Of a DNA stretch of 64,000 nt, positions 53,265 through 62,037 are shown in pieces. The stretch lies in NCBI GenBank assembly GCA_934702375.1, contig CAKUYE010000002.1:1-64000 (forward strand), read 5' to 3'. The notes beneath the pieces were generated by a model that worked only from the letters and a program-made list of their open reading frames with translations, had not been told where the DNA came from and ran no database searches. Made by a program: the position numbers and the translations under genes. Numbering within the stretch: position 1 is the first letter of the stretch; the number at the start of each line of letters is the position of its first letter. The DNA is from an uncultured Bacillota bacterium. Lineage in GTDB: Bacteria; Bacillota; Dehalobacteriia; UBA7702.

Positions 53265-54527
53265 ATGGGTAAAACAAAAAGTCCGAATCGTTGGTTTGTC
53301 TTATTTATTTTATCAATCGCCTGCGGGCAGATTTATCAGCTGCCCTATCTGCGCTACAGCTACTACGATCAGATGCTGACAGCCTTTGCCGTTACCAATG
53401 TTCAGTTGGGGACCTTTATGACCGCCTTCGGTCTCGGCTCCCTCGTTTGCTACCTCGTCGGCGGCATCGTTGCCATGAAGGTATCGGATAAAGTATTGCT
53501 CCCTGCCGGGATGATTCTCACCGGTCTTGCCGGTTTGTGGTTCGCCACCTTCCCGCCTTATGCTGCTGCATTGTTTATCAGTTTCTTCTGGGCATTTTCT
53601 ACCTCTCTCATTTTCTGGCCTGCAGTCATCAACTTTGTCCGCGGTCTTGGTTCCTCCAAAGAACAGGGACGTCTCTTCGGTCTTTTTGAGGGACTTCGGG
53701 GCATCACTGCCACTGTCATCGGTTTGGTTATCGTTGTGATCTTCAATGCTGCCATGAGCGAATTGGCAGGTCTCCGTACCGTCATTTTGACCTATGCCAT
53801 CATCGCCATTGTATTAGGTATCATCGTATTTTTCATTGTTCCTAACAACAAAGCGGAAAAACAGGCTTTGGCAGAAGCTGCCGGTCAGACTTCTCTTCTT
53901 GCCGGTTTTGGACAGGCTTTGAAACTTCCCATCACCTGGATCGGCTGCGGCGTTGTCTTTTTCACCATGATGGTTTTTGACTGCCTTGGCTACACCACTC
54001 CCTATCTTACCGGCTGTCTCGGTGCCTCCGCTGCCTTTGCAGCTTCCTTCGGCACCATCCGTACCTGGGGGCTTCAGTTTGTCGGCGGCACCACCGGCGG
54101 TGTGATTGCCGATAAATTAGGTTCTTCTGCAAAAACCCTCATCGGCGGCTTTGCCGTGATTGCCGCAGGCTTTGTGATTCTCAACCTGCTGCCCCTTAAA
54201 GCCAGCATGGTTTGGCCCGCCGCCATCTTCATTCTTGTCTTTGGCTGCGCCATCTATGTAAACCGCGGTGTTTACTTCGCTGTTTTGGATGAAGCAAAGG
54301 TTCCCGCCAACATCAACGCTGCCGTCGTCGGTATTGTTTCCGCCATCGGCTTCACTCCCGATGCTTTCATCTATACCATCATCGGTTATTTCCTTGATAA
54401 ATATCCCGGCGCCACCGGTTACCAGATCACTTACTGGATGGGGGCTGCCTGCGGTGTCTGCGGTTTGATCTGTGCTCTCATCGCCGTAAAATACATCAAA
54501 AAACAAAAGGCTGCCGAAGCAAAATAA
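53265..54527 (+). CDS. MFS transporter, OFA-like
   Basis: 420 aa, twelve predicted helices with a central basic loop (residues about 195-210). Layout resembles the oxalate/formate antiporter and related carriers. The substrate is not readable from sequence. Its place directly after a methyltransferase remnant could mean it once imported a methylated amine or betaine (weak inference). A GAAGGAG site precedes the ATG and a strong terminator follows. Confidence 0.75.
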   Translation: MGKTKSPNRWFVLFILSIACGQIYQLPYLRYSYYDQMLTAFAVTNVQLGTFMTAFGLGSLVCYLVGGIVAMKVSDKVLLPAGMILTGLAGLWFATFPPYAAALFISFFWAFSTSLIFWPAVINFVRGLGSSKEQGRLFGLFEGLRGITATVIGLVIVVIFNAAMSELAGLRTVILTYAIIAIVLGIIVFFIVPNNKAEKQALAEAAGQTSLLAGFGQALKLPITWIGCGVVFFTMMVFDCLGYTTPYLTGCLGASAAFAASFGTIRTWGLQFVGGTTGGVIADKLGSSAKTLIGGFAVIAAGFVILNLLPLKASMVWPAAIFILVFGCAIYVNRGVYFAVLDEAKVPANINAAVVGIVSAIGFTPDAFIYTIIGYFLDKYPGATGYQITYWMGAACGVCGLICALIAVKYIKKQKAAEAK

Positions 54528-54545
54528 AACAACTACGATCTGAAA

Positions 54546-54584
54546 AACAGGGTATCCCCGAAATTTGGGGATACCCTGTTTTGT
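54546..54584. terminator. bidirectional terminator
   Basis: 14-bp perfect stem AACAGGGTATCCCC/GGGGATACCCTGTT, T-run on the plus side, between the MFS gene and convergent ypeB. Confidence 0.9.
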
Positions 54585-54595
54585 AATATGAAGTT

Positions 54596-55948
54596 TTACA
54601 GCATGAAGGTGCCGGATTCGTTGTCTTTTACGATGAAGATATCTTCTTCTCTGCCGTTTTCGGCGTTGATGTAAAGAAGGTATTCGGTATCATCCTTTTG
54701 GAAACGGAATTCATAGCAGAGGACTTCGCTGCCGTTGTTTTTTTGGATGATGGCCTTTTGAACGGCTTCCGGGGTCACTCCGGCAGGGAGGTGAGCCGCG
54801 GCGGCATCCTTTGTCAGTGTCAGCATGGGCATAGTGCGGTCCTTATGGAATTCCAGATAGTTTTTAGCGTCCAGACCTGCAATTTTACCGGTGGCAAGGT
54901 CAACAGAAACCTTAATCATATCGGGATAAACGACGGTATCGCCGAGGTGGGCCATGAAATTGATGGTGATGATATTATCCTCGGTGATGTGATATCCCGG
55001 CTGCATATCGTTGTATCCTGCCAAAGCCAGAAAGTCTGTGGCGGTGGTCAGGGCTTCCTCGGTGCCGATGGCTGCTTTTCCCGGCTCTTTATTGGCGGTG
55101 TACTGCACCGGGTAGCCGCCATGCACGCTGATGTCCAGGTAGCCGATGGCATGATCCTCGTTTTCATTTTCCTTTACGGCGACGGTATACACGGCAAATC
55201 CCGCAGCTTTGGAGCTTTTTCCGTAGGCTTCGTAGCTTAGTTCCGTACCGAAAAGGGCCTTTGCTTTTTCTTTGGCGGTGTTCCAGTCGATGAGCTCGCC
55301 GCTTAAAGTCACTTGGCCTTTATTTTCCAAATGGTCGGAATAAGGGCCGTCGTAGATGAGGGAAGGGGTTTTGGAAACATTTTGGTTAATGTTGGTTAAA
55401 GAGCTGTAAGCGGTGCCTGCATTTTCCCCGTCGCTTTTCTTCAGGCTTTTGCCTGCGGCCTGAATCGCTTTATAGGAAAAAATATTTTCTTTGGAGTTCT
55501 CCATTTTATGCAGGGCTTCTGCCACTTGGTTTAAGGAGCCGTTCAGGCTTTGCAATGTTTCGGCTTCTTCCGGAGTCAGGGCTTCGTTTCGGGCAGCTTT
55601 GGCTACCAGCGAAGCGGAAAAATCGCCCACTTGATTTAAAAAGCTTTCCGTTCGGGAGAGGGTGCCGTTATAAACCGGCAGCATAGCCAGATTTTCCTGG
55701 GCTACATAGGCCTTGGAGCTGATTTTGGCGTAAAGGTCAGCTCGGCGGTCGCTGTCGCTGACCACAAGAGCTTTGCCGGTAAGGACGGTTAACTCATCGG
55801 TGGCATCCACCAGCTCGTAAAAGGCTCGGGAAGCATCGTTTTCGATGCGGGTCGCTGCGGTATCGGTTTTGTTTGTTTCGTAAAATCCCCAGCCAAAGCC
55901 GATTACCGCCAAAAGGGCGAGAGCGGCGATCACAAGATTTTTTTTCAT
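54596..55948 (-). CDS. ypeB: spore germination protein YpeB
   Basis: 450 aa. N-terminal membrane anchor (residues 4-22), a helical region (about 30-190) and C-terminal PepSY-like repeats (about 210-440). In spore formers YpeB is required to bring the cortex hydrolase SleB to, and keep it stable in, the spore. It lies 15 bases after sleB on the same strand, the usual bicistronic pair. AAAGGAGCAG site. Confidence 0.9.
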   Translation of the reverse strand: MKKNLVIAALALLAVIGFGWGFYETNKTDTAATRIENDASRAFYELVDATDELTVLTGKALVVSDSDRRADLYAKISSKAYVAQENLAMLPVYNGTLSRTESFLNQVGDFSASLVAKAARNEALTPEEAETLQSLNGSLNQVAEALHKMENSKENIFSYKAIQAAGKSLKKSDGENAGTAYSSLTNINQNVSKTPSLIYDGPYSDHLENKGQVTLSGELIDWNTAKEKAKALFGTELSYEAYGKSSKAAGFAVYTVAVKENENEDHAIGYLDISVHGGYPVQYTANKEPGKAAIGTEEALTTATDFLALAGYNDMQPGYHITEDNIITINFMAHLGDTVVYPDMIKVSVDLATGKIAGLDAKNYLEFHKDRTMPMLTLTKDAAAAHLPAGVTPEAVQKAIIQKNNGSEVLCYEFRFQKDDTEYLLYINAENGREEDIFIVKDNESGTFML

Positions 55949-55963
55949 AACACTGCTCCTTTC

Positions 55964-56425
55964 TTAGCGGGCAAAAACGTGGTTGCCGTATTGCACCGTG
56001 ATGGTTCTTGTCCACATCCACTTATTTACGGGCTTATAGGGGTTCCAGAAGTACAGAGCACCGTAGGTGGGGTCCCAGCCGTTTAGGGCATCCTGGGCGG
56101 CTTTGATGGATTCCTGACCGGCTTCGGTGGTCATGCGTCCGTTACTCACCGACTCCAGAGCGCTGCTCTGATAGATTACACCGCTTAAAGTATTGGGAAA
56201 TTCCGAATGGTTAACCCGATTGAGGAGTACCGCACCTACGGCAACTTTGCCGGTGTAGGGTTCACCTTCGGCTTCGGCATGGATGGCCCGGGCCAAAAGC
56301 ATGGTTTGTTCATCGTAAGAGGAAGCCGCCGCTGCGGAAGCAGGGGTTTGATCCTCAACGTAAAGCCAGGTAACGGCTGCTGCAAAGAGAAGTAAAAACA
56401 GGATTGATTTGGTGTATTTTGCCAT
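55964..56425 (-). CDS. sleB: spore cortex hydrolase SleB (catalytic domain only)
   Basis: 153 aa. Signal peptide/anchor (about 8-24), then a Hydrolase_2 lytic domain: ARAIHAEAEGEPYTGKVAVGAVLLNR with catalytic Glu near residue 50. The N-terminal peptidoglycan-binding domain of Bacillus SleB is missing, a form common in clostridia. It opens the spore cortex during germination. Start ATG at 56425 with GGAGG five bases upstream. First gene of the sleB-ypeB operon. Confidence 0.9.
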   Translation of the reverse strand: MAKYTKSILFLLLFAAAVTWLYVEDQTPASAAAASSYDEQTMLLARAIHAEAEGEPYTGKVAVGAVLLNRVNHSEFPNTLSGVIYQSSALESVSNGRMTTEAGQESIKAAQDALNGWDPTYGALYFWNPYKPVNKWMWTRTITVQYGNHVFAR

Positions 56426-56537
56426 GATAACCTCCGATTTCATTGGTGTAGCTATATTTTTTTCCAGAAAATGAAAAATATACGTAAAAAGGGGTTGAAA
56501 TCTCATTTCATCTGTGGTATTATATATATCGTGGCGC

Positions 56538-56612
56538 GGCGCCATAGCCAAGTGGGAAGGCAGAGGACTGCAAATCCTTTATTCATCAGTTCGAATCTGA
56601 TTGGCGCCTCCA
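56538..56612 (+). tRNA. tRNA-Cys (anticodon GCA)
   Basis: 75-nt cloverleaf: acceptor GGCGCCA/TGGCGCC (56538-56544, 56602-56608), anticodon loop in GGACTGCAAATCC giving GCA, T-arm CAGTTCGAATCTG, discriminator T and encoded CCA. Confidence 0.96.
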
Positions 56613-56616
56613 AACA

Positions 56617-56652
56617 AAAAGCCTGCTAGAGATGACTCCGGCAGGCTTTTTT
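56617..56652 (+). terminator. terminator of tRNA-Cys
   Basis: Stem AAAAGCCTGC/GCAGGCTTTT with T6, 5 bases after the CCA end. Confidence 0.9.
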
Positions 56653-56799
56653 GTTGCATTTTTTGAGGTTTGAATCTTGAGAATATGCCGTTTTTTGGCG
56701 ATATTTGACGACTATGGTGAGATAAATTTGAGATAAAAATTAGATGCTATTTTTTCTGATTACTCTGTGATATCCATTTTTTAAAAGGGGAACGATAAA

Positions 56800-56994
56800 A
56801 TGTCTATCAAAGAATTGCGAAAATTGACAGGGATGACGCAAAAGGCCTTTGGCGAATATTTTAATATTCCGCACCGCACCATTCAAAATTGGGAGGGTGG
56901 TCAAAATGAGTGTCCCGCCTACCTTTTAGAGCTGATTGCCTATAAATTAGAGAACGAAAATCTTATAACAAAAGAAAATATTGCTGCGAAATGA
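56800..56994 (+). CDS. small helix-turn-helix protein
   Basis: 64 aa. ELRKLTGMTQKAFGEYFNI then IPHRTIQNWEGG is an XRE-like HTH; the whole protein is little more than the domain (family often called 'DNA-binding protein, HigA/MqsA-like short HTH'). AAAAGGGG site upstream. It is 84 bases before a truncated HicB gene and may be the regulatory part of the same, now broken, toxin-antitoxin locus. Confidence 0.7.
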   Translation: MSIKELRKLTGMTQKAFGEYFNIPHRTIQNWEGGQNECPAYLLELIAYKLENENLITKENIAAK

Positions 56995-57078
56995 TGCAGC
57001 TCCTGAACGAAGGAAACAGTTCCTTCGCCAAGCCTACGATGAAAGTGAAGAGATCAACACGATAAAGGAGTATACGTT

Positions 57079-57213
57079 ATGCGCAGTTTAACTTATCTTG
57101 CTGTTTTCAAGCCTTCTGCCGATGGGTACGGCGTGTTTTTTCCGGATCTCCCCGGATGTATCAGTTTTGGGAAAAATATCTCCGAGACAATCTTCCCCAA
57201 CACCGTAAAATGA
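57079..57213 (+). pseudogene. truncated HicB-family antitoxin
   Basis: 44 codons with AAAGGAG before the ATG. MRSLTYLAVF then DGYGVFFPDLPGCISFGKNI is the HicB N-terminal half (partial RNase H-like fold). The frame leaves the family after ISET and stops. Normal HicB proteins have about 110-140 aa with a DNA-binding tail. No HicA toxin is seen. Confidence 0.75.
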
Positions 57214-57228
57214 TAAGGAAAACCGTTA

Positions 57229-57268
57229 AAAGCGCTATCTGACTTGAGGTCAAATCAGATAGCGCTTT
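57229..57268 (+). terminator. terminator-like hairpin
   Basis: 14-bp perfect stem AAAGCGCTATCTGA/TCAGATAGCGCTTT with 12-base loop. About 80 bases of featureless sequence follow before guaA. Confidence 0.7.
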
Positions 57269-57348
57269 GCTGTAAATAAAGTAATATTGCCCTGCGGTTG
57301 CCGTTCTTCATAGAAAACGGAGTGTTTTCCGCTTTTTGGGAAATGTGT

Positions 57349-58881
57349 TTATTCCCACTCGATGGTTGCCGGAGGTTTTTGGGTGATGTCGTATACTACT
57401 CTGTTGATGTGGTTTACTTCGTTGGTGATGCGGTTGGAGATGGTGGCTAAGAGGTCGTGGGGGATATTGGCCCAGTCTGCGGTCATGAAGTCGTTGGTGG
57501 TAACGGCGCGGAGAGCCAGGAGGTAGTCGTAGGTACGTTCATCGCCCATCACGCCGACGCTGCGCATATCGGTGAGGACGGCGAAATACTGGTTGATGTT
57601 TTTGGCAATGCCGTTTTGTTCCAACTCTTCCCGGAAGATGGCATCGGCATCTTTTAAGATCTCCAGCTTTTCATCGGTGATTTCGCCGATGATGCGAACG
57701 GCCAGGCCGGGGCCGGGGAAGGGTTGACGGAAAACGAGGAACCGGGGGATCCCCAGCTCGATGCCGAGGGCGCGCACTTCGTCCTTAAAAAGGTTGCGAA
57801 GAGGCTCTACAATGGCTTTGAAATCCATTACATCGGGAAGGCCGCCCACATTGTGGTGGCTCTTGATGACCTGAGCCGTTTGGCTGCCGCTTTCGATGAC
57901 ATCGGGATAAATGGTTCCCTGAATCAAAATATCGCAATGACCGAGTTTCTTGGCTTCATCTTCAAAAACCTTGATGAATTCTGCGCCGATGATCTTGCGC
58001 TTTGTTTCCGGATCGCTGACACCGGCCAGCTTGGAAAGGAAGCGGTCTTTGCAGTTGACGCGGATCAGATTGATATCAAACTGATCCCGGAATACTTTTT
58101 CTACCTGGTCGCCTTCGTTTTTCCGCAACAGGCCGTGATCCAGGAAAATGCAGGTAAGATCCTGACCGATGGCCTTGTGAGCCAAAATGGCCGCCACAGA
58201 GGAATCTACACCGCCGGAAAGGGCGCAGAGGACCTTTTGTCCTTTGAGCTGTTCTCTAAGGGCGGCGATGCTTTCTTTGGCGAAGGATTCCATTTTCCAA
58301 TCGCCGGAGCAGTGGCAGATATCGTAGAGGAAGTGGCGGAGCATATCGGTGCCGAAGGGAGTATGCTCCACTTCGGGATGGAACTGCACGCCGTAGAATT
58401 TCTTTTCTTCATTGGCAATGGCTGCGTTGGGGCAGGTTTCGGTATGGGCAACGGAAACAAAGCCCTTTGGCAATGTGCCTACCTGGTTTGTGTGGCTCAT
58501 CCAGCAGCTATGGGTGCCGGTAAAGCCTTTAAAAATGGGGCAGGCTTCCAAGGTGATATCCTGGGCGCCGTATTCTCGCTTTTCTGCCCGAACGATGGTG
58601 CCGCCTAAAACATGGCTCATGCTTTGCAGGCCATAGCAAATACCAAGGACAGGGATGCCCAATTCAAAAATTTCTTTGTTGGGAAGGGGGGCGCCTTCTT
58701 CATAGGCATTGTAGGGGCCGCCGGTAAGAATAATGCCCTTGGGCTCCAATGCTTTGATCCGATCCATATCGGCATTGAAGGGGAGTAATTCACTGTACAC
58801 ACCGGCTTCACGAACGCGGCGAGCAATGAGCTGATTGTATTGTGCTCCAAAATCAAGGAGTACGACGGTTTCATTTTTCAT
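57349..58881 (-). CDS. guaA: GMP synthase (glutamine-hydrolysing)
   Basis: 510 aa. Class I glutamine amidotransferase domain (LDFGAQYNQLIARRVRE; nucleophile Cys in GICYGLQ near residue 81; FHPEVEHT), then the ATP-pyrophosphatase domain with the P-loop ALSGGVDSSV near 218, and the GMPS C-terminal dimer domain ending KPPATIEWE. It converts XMP, ATP and glutamine to GMP. ATG at 58881 is preferred because of GGTG upstream; the ATG at 58893 has no site. No purine riboswitch is visible upstream. Confidence 0.97.
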   Translation of the reverse strand: MKNETVVLLDFGAQYNQLIARRVREAGVYSELLPFNADMDRIKALEPKGIILTGGPYNAYEEGAPLPNKEIFELGIPVLGICYGLQSMSHVLGGTIVRAEKREYGAQDITLEACPIFKGFTGTHSCWMSHTNQVGTLPKGFVSVAHTETCPNAAIANEEKKFYGVQFHPEVEHTPFGTDMLRHFLYDICHCSGDWKMESFAKESIAALREQLKGQKVLCALSGGVDSSVAAILAHKAIGQDLTCIFLDHGLLRKNEGDQVEKVFRDQFDINLIRVNCKDRFLSKLAGVSDPETKRKIIGAEFIKVFEDEAKKLGHCDILIQGTIYPDVIESGSQTAQVIKSHHNVGGLPDVMDFKAIVEPLRNLFKDEVRALGIELGIPRFLVFRQPFPGPGLAVRIIGEITDEKLEILKDADAIFREELEQNGIAKNINQYFAVLTDMRSVGVMGDERTYDYLLALRAVTTNDFMTADWANIPHDLLATISNRITNEVNHINRVVYDITQKPPATIEWE

Positions 58882-59102
58882 AGTATTCACCATATCTTAT
58901 TTATTCTATCAGGAAATAGTTTATCTTAATATTCTAATACTTTTCATTTTGATATGCAATAGCAGATTTTTTATCTAATCGTTTTAGGGTGTCATAGGTT
59001 GAATATTTTGTTTGTTTTCGAGGTGTTTTGATGTCGTTTAACAAAATGCCTGCTAGAAATATTTGTTTGGGGAGGCAATAATTGTTGACAAATTTTGTAT
59101 TG

Positions 59103-59400
59103 CACTAGTCAACGAAAAGTAGACACAAGATTCAAAAAGTAGACACTCCAAAGGGGAAAAATACCCCCAGGGAAGAGAGTGTTAGGAAGCGTAGAGTTGC
59201 TTGAACTGACATGGTGTTAAATAACCAAGAGAGTAAGCGGGGCGTTCTTCATTGAAGAACTTAATGTAATTGTCCACTTCAGTCTGAATATCTAGTGCGC
59301 CTGTTATGTGAAAGTCGTTAAATAACTCGGATTTAATCCAGCCATTGATAGACTCCATAGCAGCGTTATCGGTGGGAGTACCGGCGCGCGACATAGAACG
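59103..59400 (-). mobile_element. 3' remnant of an IS3-family element (orfB C-terminus)
   Basis: The minus-strand frame ending at 59182 gives SRAGTPTDNAAMESINGWIK and then YIKFFNEERPAYSLGYLTP, the C-terminal third of the IS3 OrfB DDE transposase including the last catalytic Glu (MES). The frame breaks at about 59400 into phage sequence. Beyond the stop, AGTAGACAC occurs twice (59120-59150), like the terminal repeat region of such elements. Non-functional. Confidence 0.8.
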
Positions 59401-59404
59401 CTCG

Positions 59405-60176
59405 AAGTGATAGTTTCCTTATATGTTTCCAGTCCTTCAAGAGCAGAGACTCTTGCATCTTCTTGTTTTTGTTTGTAATGACTATAGATGGCAGACCCAA
59501 TTGTTGCTACTGTAGATACCGCCATAATAGCAAGGTTAGCTTTACCCAATGCCGTACTCAATCCAAGAGCTTCAGAGGCTGTAGATCTCATAGCTTTGCC
59601 ATAAGCTTTTATAGGGTTAAGTTGTTTTCCTTTTTTATTTTTACTTTCTCTGTATAAGCCATAATAGATTCCAAAATTTTCGGACATTTCACTAAACTTA
59701 GAACTTGTGGCTCTTGTACTATCTGCCATTTTGCTCAAAAAGTTCATTGAAGAATTTCTTTTAAACAAAGTAAAGGCAGCAATAGTTGCCATTAAAACAC
59801 CTTTAAATCCACCTAAAGTCGTAGTTAATTTTTCAATCCCTTGTGTTCCTTTTGTTCCCCAGTCAACAAGTCCTTTAAGAAAGTCTCCGTTAATAACGGT
59901 AGAAGATAAGCTTTCAAATGCAGCTTTTAGCTGCGTGATTTTAGCCTCTAAACTATCCATCCGTGTTTCTTGTTCTTTCATTGCAGAACCTTCGGAGTTT
60001 AAGGATGTATTGAGAATTTCTTCTGCCTGAGACATTGATGTCAAAAGGGCGGTAATAGAGTTACCTCGCTGTTTACCTGCGATAAGTTCAATTAAGGCAG
60101 CTTGGTCAATGTTCGACATATCTTTCCACACTTTACTGATACCAAGCATCATCTCATAAGTGCTTTTTTGATTCAA
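59405..60176 (-). pseudogene. phage tail tape-measure fragment
   Basis: About 257 codons of the middle of a tape-measure protein: SNIDQAALIELIAGKQRGNS, coiled-coil MKEQETRMDSLEAKITQLK, and hydrophobic helices (VLMATIAAFTLF, AIMAVSTVATIGSAIY). Both ends are lost; the 3' end runs into the IS remnant at about 59400. Marks a largely deleted prophage. Confidence 0.75.
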
Positions 60177-60199
60177 TTTTGTTATTCTTCATATAAGAA

Positions 60200-60222
60200 A
60201 AGACAGGCTAAATACCTGTCTT
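60200..60222 (-). terminator. terminator-like hairpin
   Basis: 8-bp stem AAGACAGG/CCTGTCTT with T-run on the minus strand, just past the stop of the next minus-strand gene. Confidence 0.7.
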
Positions 60223-60225
60223 AAC

Positions 60226-60861
60226 TCATTCTATAATTTTTACTTTTTCTGGACTATAACGAATATCATAGAAACTAATATCCCAAAAATCAGGATCAGG
60301 TGGTGATACGGTTATGTACAAATTACCTGTTTCCCAAAGCATATCTTTAGATCCATATAAAACACCAGATTCTTTATGATGTTCGCCAAAAGCATCAACT
60401 ATTGCATCATAATAGTAATCATACGCATATTTATCATGAGAACAAATCCTTACGTCAATTAATGTATCGTCTGAAAAGGAATAATTCCTATTGACATCAG
60501 CTAGAGATACATCTCCAACGGAAGAATCAATCTTTACATGAAAATATAAATCTTTAGTATAAGCATTTTCCCCTGTTTTTTTGTATTTGTATTTTTTTTC
60601 AACGGTATCATCAATATCGTGTTCTATTATATGCAATGGATTGCAGTTATCGAGTTCAATACCATTCACATCATCATACGACATTCCAATCTCAACGCCG
60701 TTCAACCCAGGAATTTCTTTTGTGTCCCAGTTTGAACCTTGCTCGATATTTTTATTTGTAGTAAAAAACATATAATTGATGTTTTCTATGCCAAAAAGTA
60801 TACCGACACCCAGAATAAGAATCATACAAAATAAAAGTGTTTTCCTAATAGGTTCCGTCAT
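60226..60861 (-). CDS. membrane-anchored unknown protein
   Basis: 211 aa. One N-terminal membrane helix (residues about 8-28), then an acidic, Tyr/Asp-rich outside domain (GVEIGMSYDDVNGIEL, VRICSHDKYAYDYYYDAI). Not a lipoprotein (no lipobox). I do not recognise a family. Start at 60861 has GGTGGAGG directly upstream. AT-rich composition and phage/recombinase neighbours suggest prophage cargo. Confidence 0.55.
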   Translation of the reverse strand: MTEPIRKTLLFCMILILGVGILFGIENINYMFFTTNKNIEQGSNWDTKEIPGLNGVEIGMSYDDVNGIELDNCNPLHIIEHDIDDTVEKKYKYKKTGENAYTKDLYFHVKIDSSVGDVSLADVNRNYSFSDDTLIDVRICSHDKYAYDYYYDAIVDAFGEHHKESGVLYGSKDMLWETGNLYITVSPPDPDFWDISFYDIRYSPEKVKIIE

Positions 60862-60919
60862 TCCTCCACCTCGCAATCTATTTACTGCTATGAGTATACC
60901 ATATTTTGCCAGTGAAGTC

Positions 60920-61300
60920 AAGAATAATTTGATCTAAATTCAATAATTTGCTTGTTTTTCTTATATGAAAAAGACAGGTCATTTCTGCCTGCCTCTGCAA
61001 TTTCGTTGTTAAGTTATATTTGCAGTTCAGACTATACCTTTCGCTGTGAAATTCTAAACACAGCTTATCTGCATATGTCACGCAATTACTTACGCAACTG
61101 TAGTCGTTAAGGGATTCTCAAATACTAAATTGTATGAATGGTTTTTGAATTTTTTACCGTGTATTTGAGCCTTACCCTCGGTATTGTCCTCTTCAGGATG
61201 TCCACCGATTTGAGCAGATTTAGCGAGAACCATTTCATAATCCTCGTTCAACATGATATCGAAACCGCCATTTCCATCCACGTTGGTTAGTGCCTTAATT
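60920..61300. other. AT-rich gap with a possible minus-strand gene fragment
   Basis: A minus-strand frame (61332-61090, 80 codons) contains NVDGNGGFDIML and EEDNTEGKAQIHGK. It could be the end of a structural protein (phage or surface), but its start overlaps the recombinase fragment and I see no family match. The rest is featureless. Confidence 0.3.
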
Positions 61301-62037
61301 TGTTCTCTAAGGAAGATTTTTATCAGGTACAAGAGTTACTTAAAACACGGAGAAGATCTTGTAAAGATAAAACGGTTAATATATTTTCCGGATTAGTAAA
61401 ATGCGCCGATTGCGGAAAGAATATGAACTTAAAAAAGTCTAAAAAAACATATCCAGTGTTTATGTGTGGCGGATCTTTAATCGCAGGAAAAAAAGAATGT
61501 ACTTATCACTACACTAGATACGAAGATGTGTATAATTTGGTTCTTAATTCTTTAAATACCTTAATTGAAGGAGTGCAACTAAATAAAGATAATATTTTAA
61601 AGCAAATTATCAGCAGGAACGAAAAAAGTCAGGATAGTAAAATAAAAGAATCAAAAAAACGCTTGCAAGAAATCAATATCAGGCAAGCGGAAATACAAAA
61701 GGTATTTGCAAAACTCTACGAAGATTTAGCCCTTGAAAAAATCCAAGAGGACGTATATATAGGGTTGCAAAACAAATTCTCTAAAGAGCAAGCTGAACTT
61801 AAAAAAGAAGCTAGTGGATTAGAATTGTTTTTACAAGACAACAAGGATGATTCTGATGAAACAAGAGAATGGTTTGACTATATTTCTTCTTACGAGAAAA
61901 TAGAAGAGCTTACGCCTAAAATTCTTAGAACTTTTATTGATCGGATTGAAATTCACGAGGCTACTGGCAAAAGAAAAGATCGTGAACAGCAAATAGATAT
62001 TTACTATAAAGTCATTGGCAAAGCTTCAGTACTTTAA
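61300..62037 (+). pseudogene. C-terminal fragment of a large serine recombinase
   Basis: 245 codons. FSKEDFYQVQELLK, the zinc-ribbon CADCGKNM with a later C...C pair (FMCGG, KKECTYH), a long coiled coil (about 105-195) and a C-terminal DUF4368-like end (ILRTFIDRIEIHEATGKRKD). This is the last half of a phage or transposon integrase. The catalytic Ser domain is absent, and the frame is blocked by a stop at about 61290. It abuts the surface-protein sequence that follows in the same frame. Confidence 0.8.

Noticed and set aside
58882..59100. Possible purine riboswitch upstream of guaA
   Set aside because: None of the conserved loop sequences or paired stems of a purine aptamer could be found on the minus strand.
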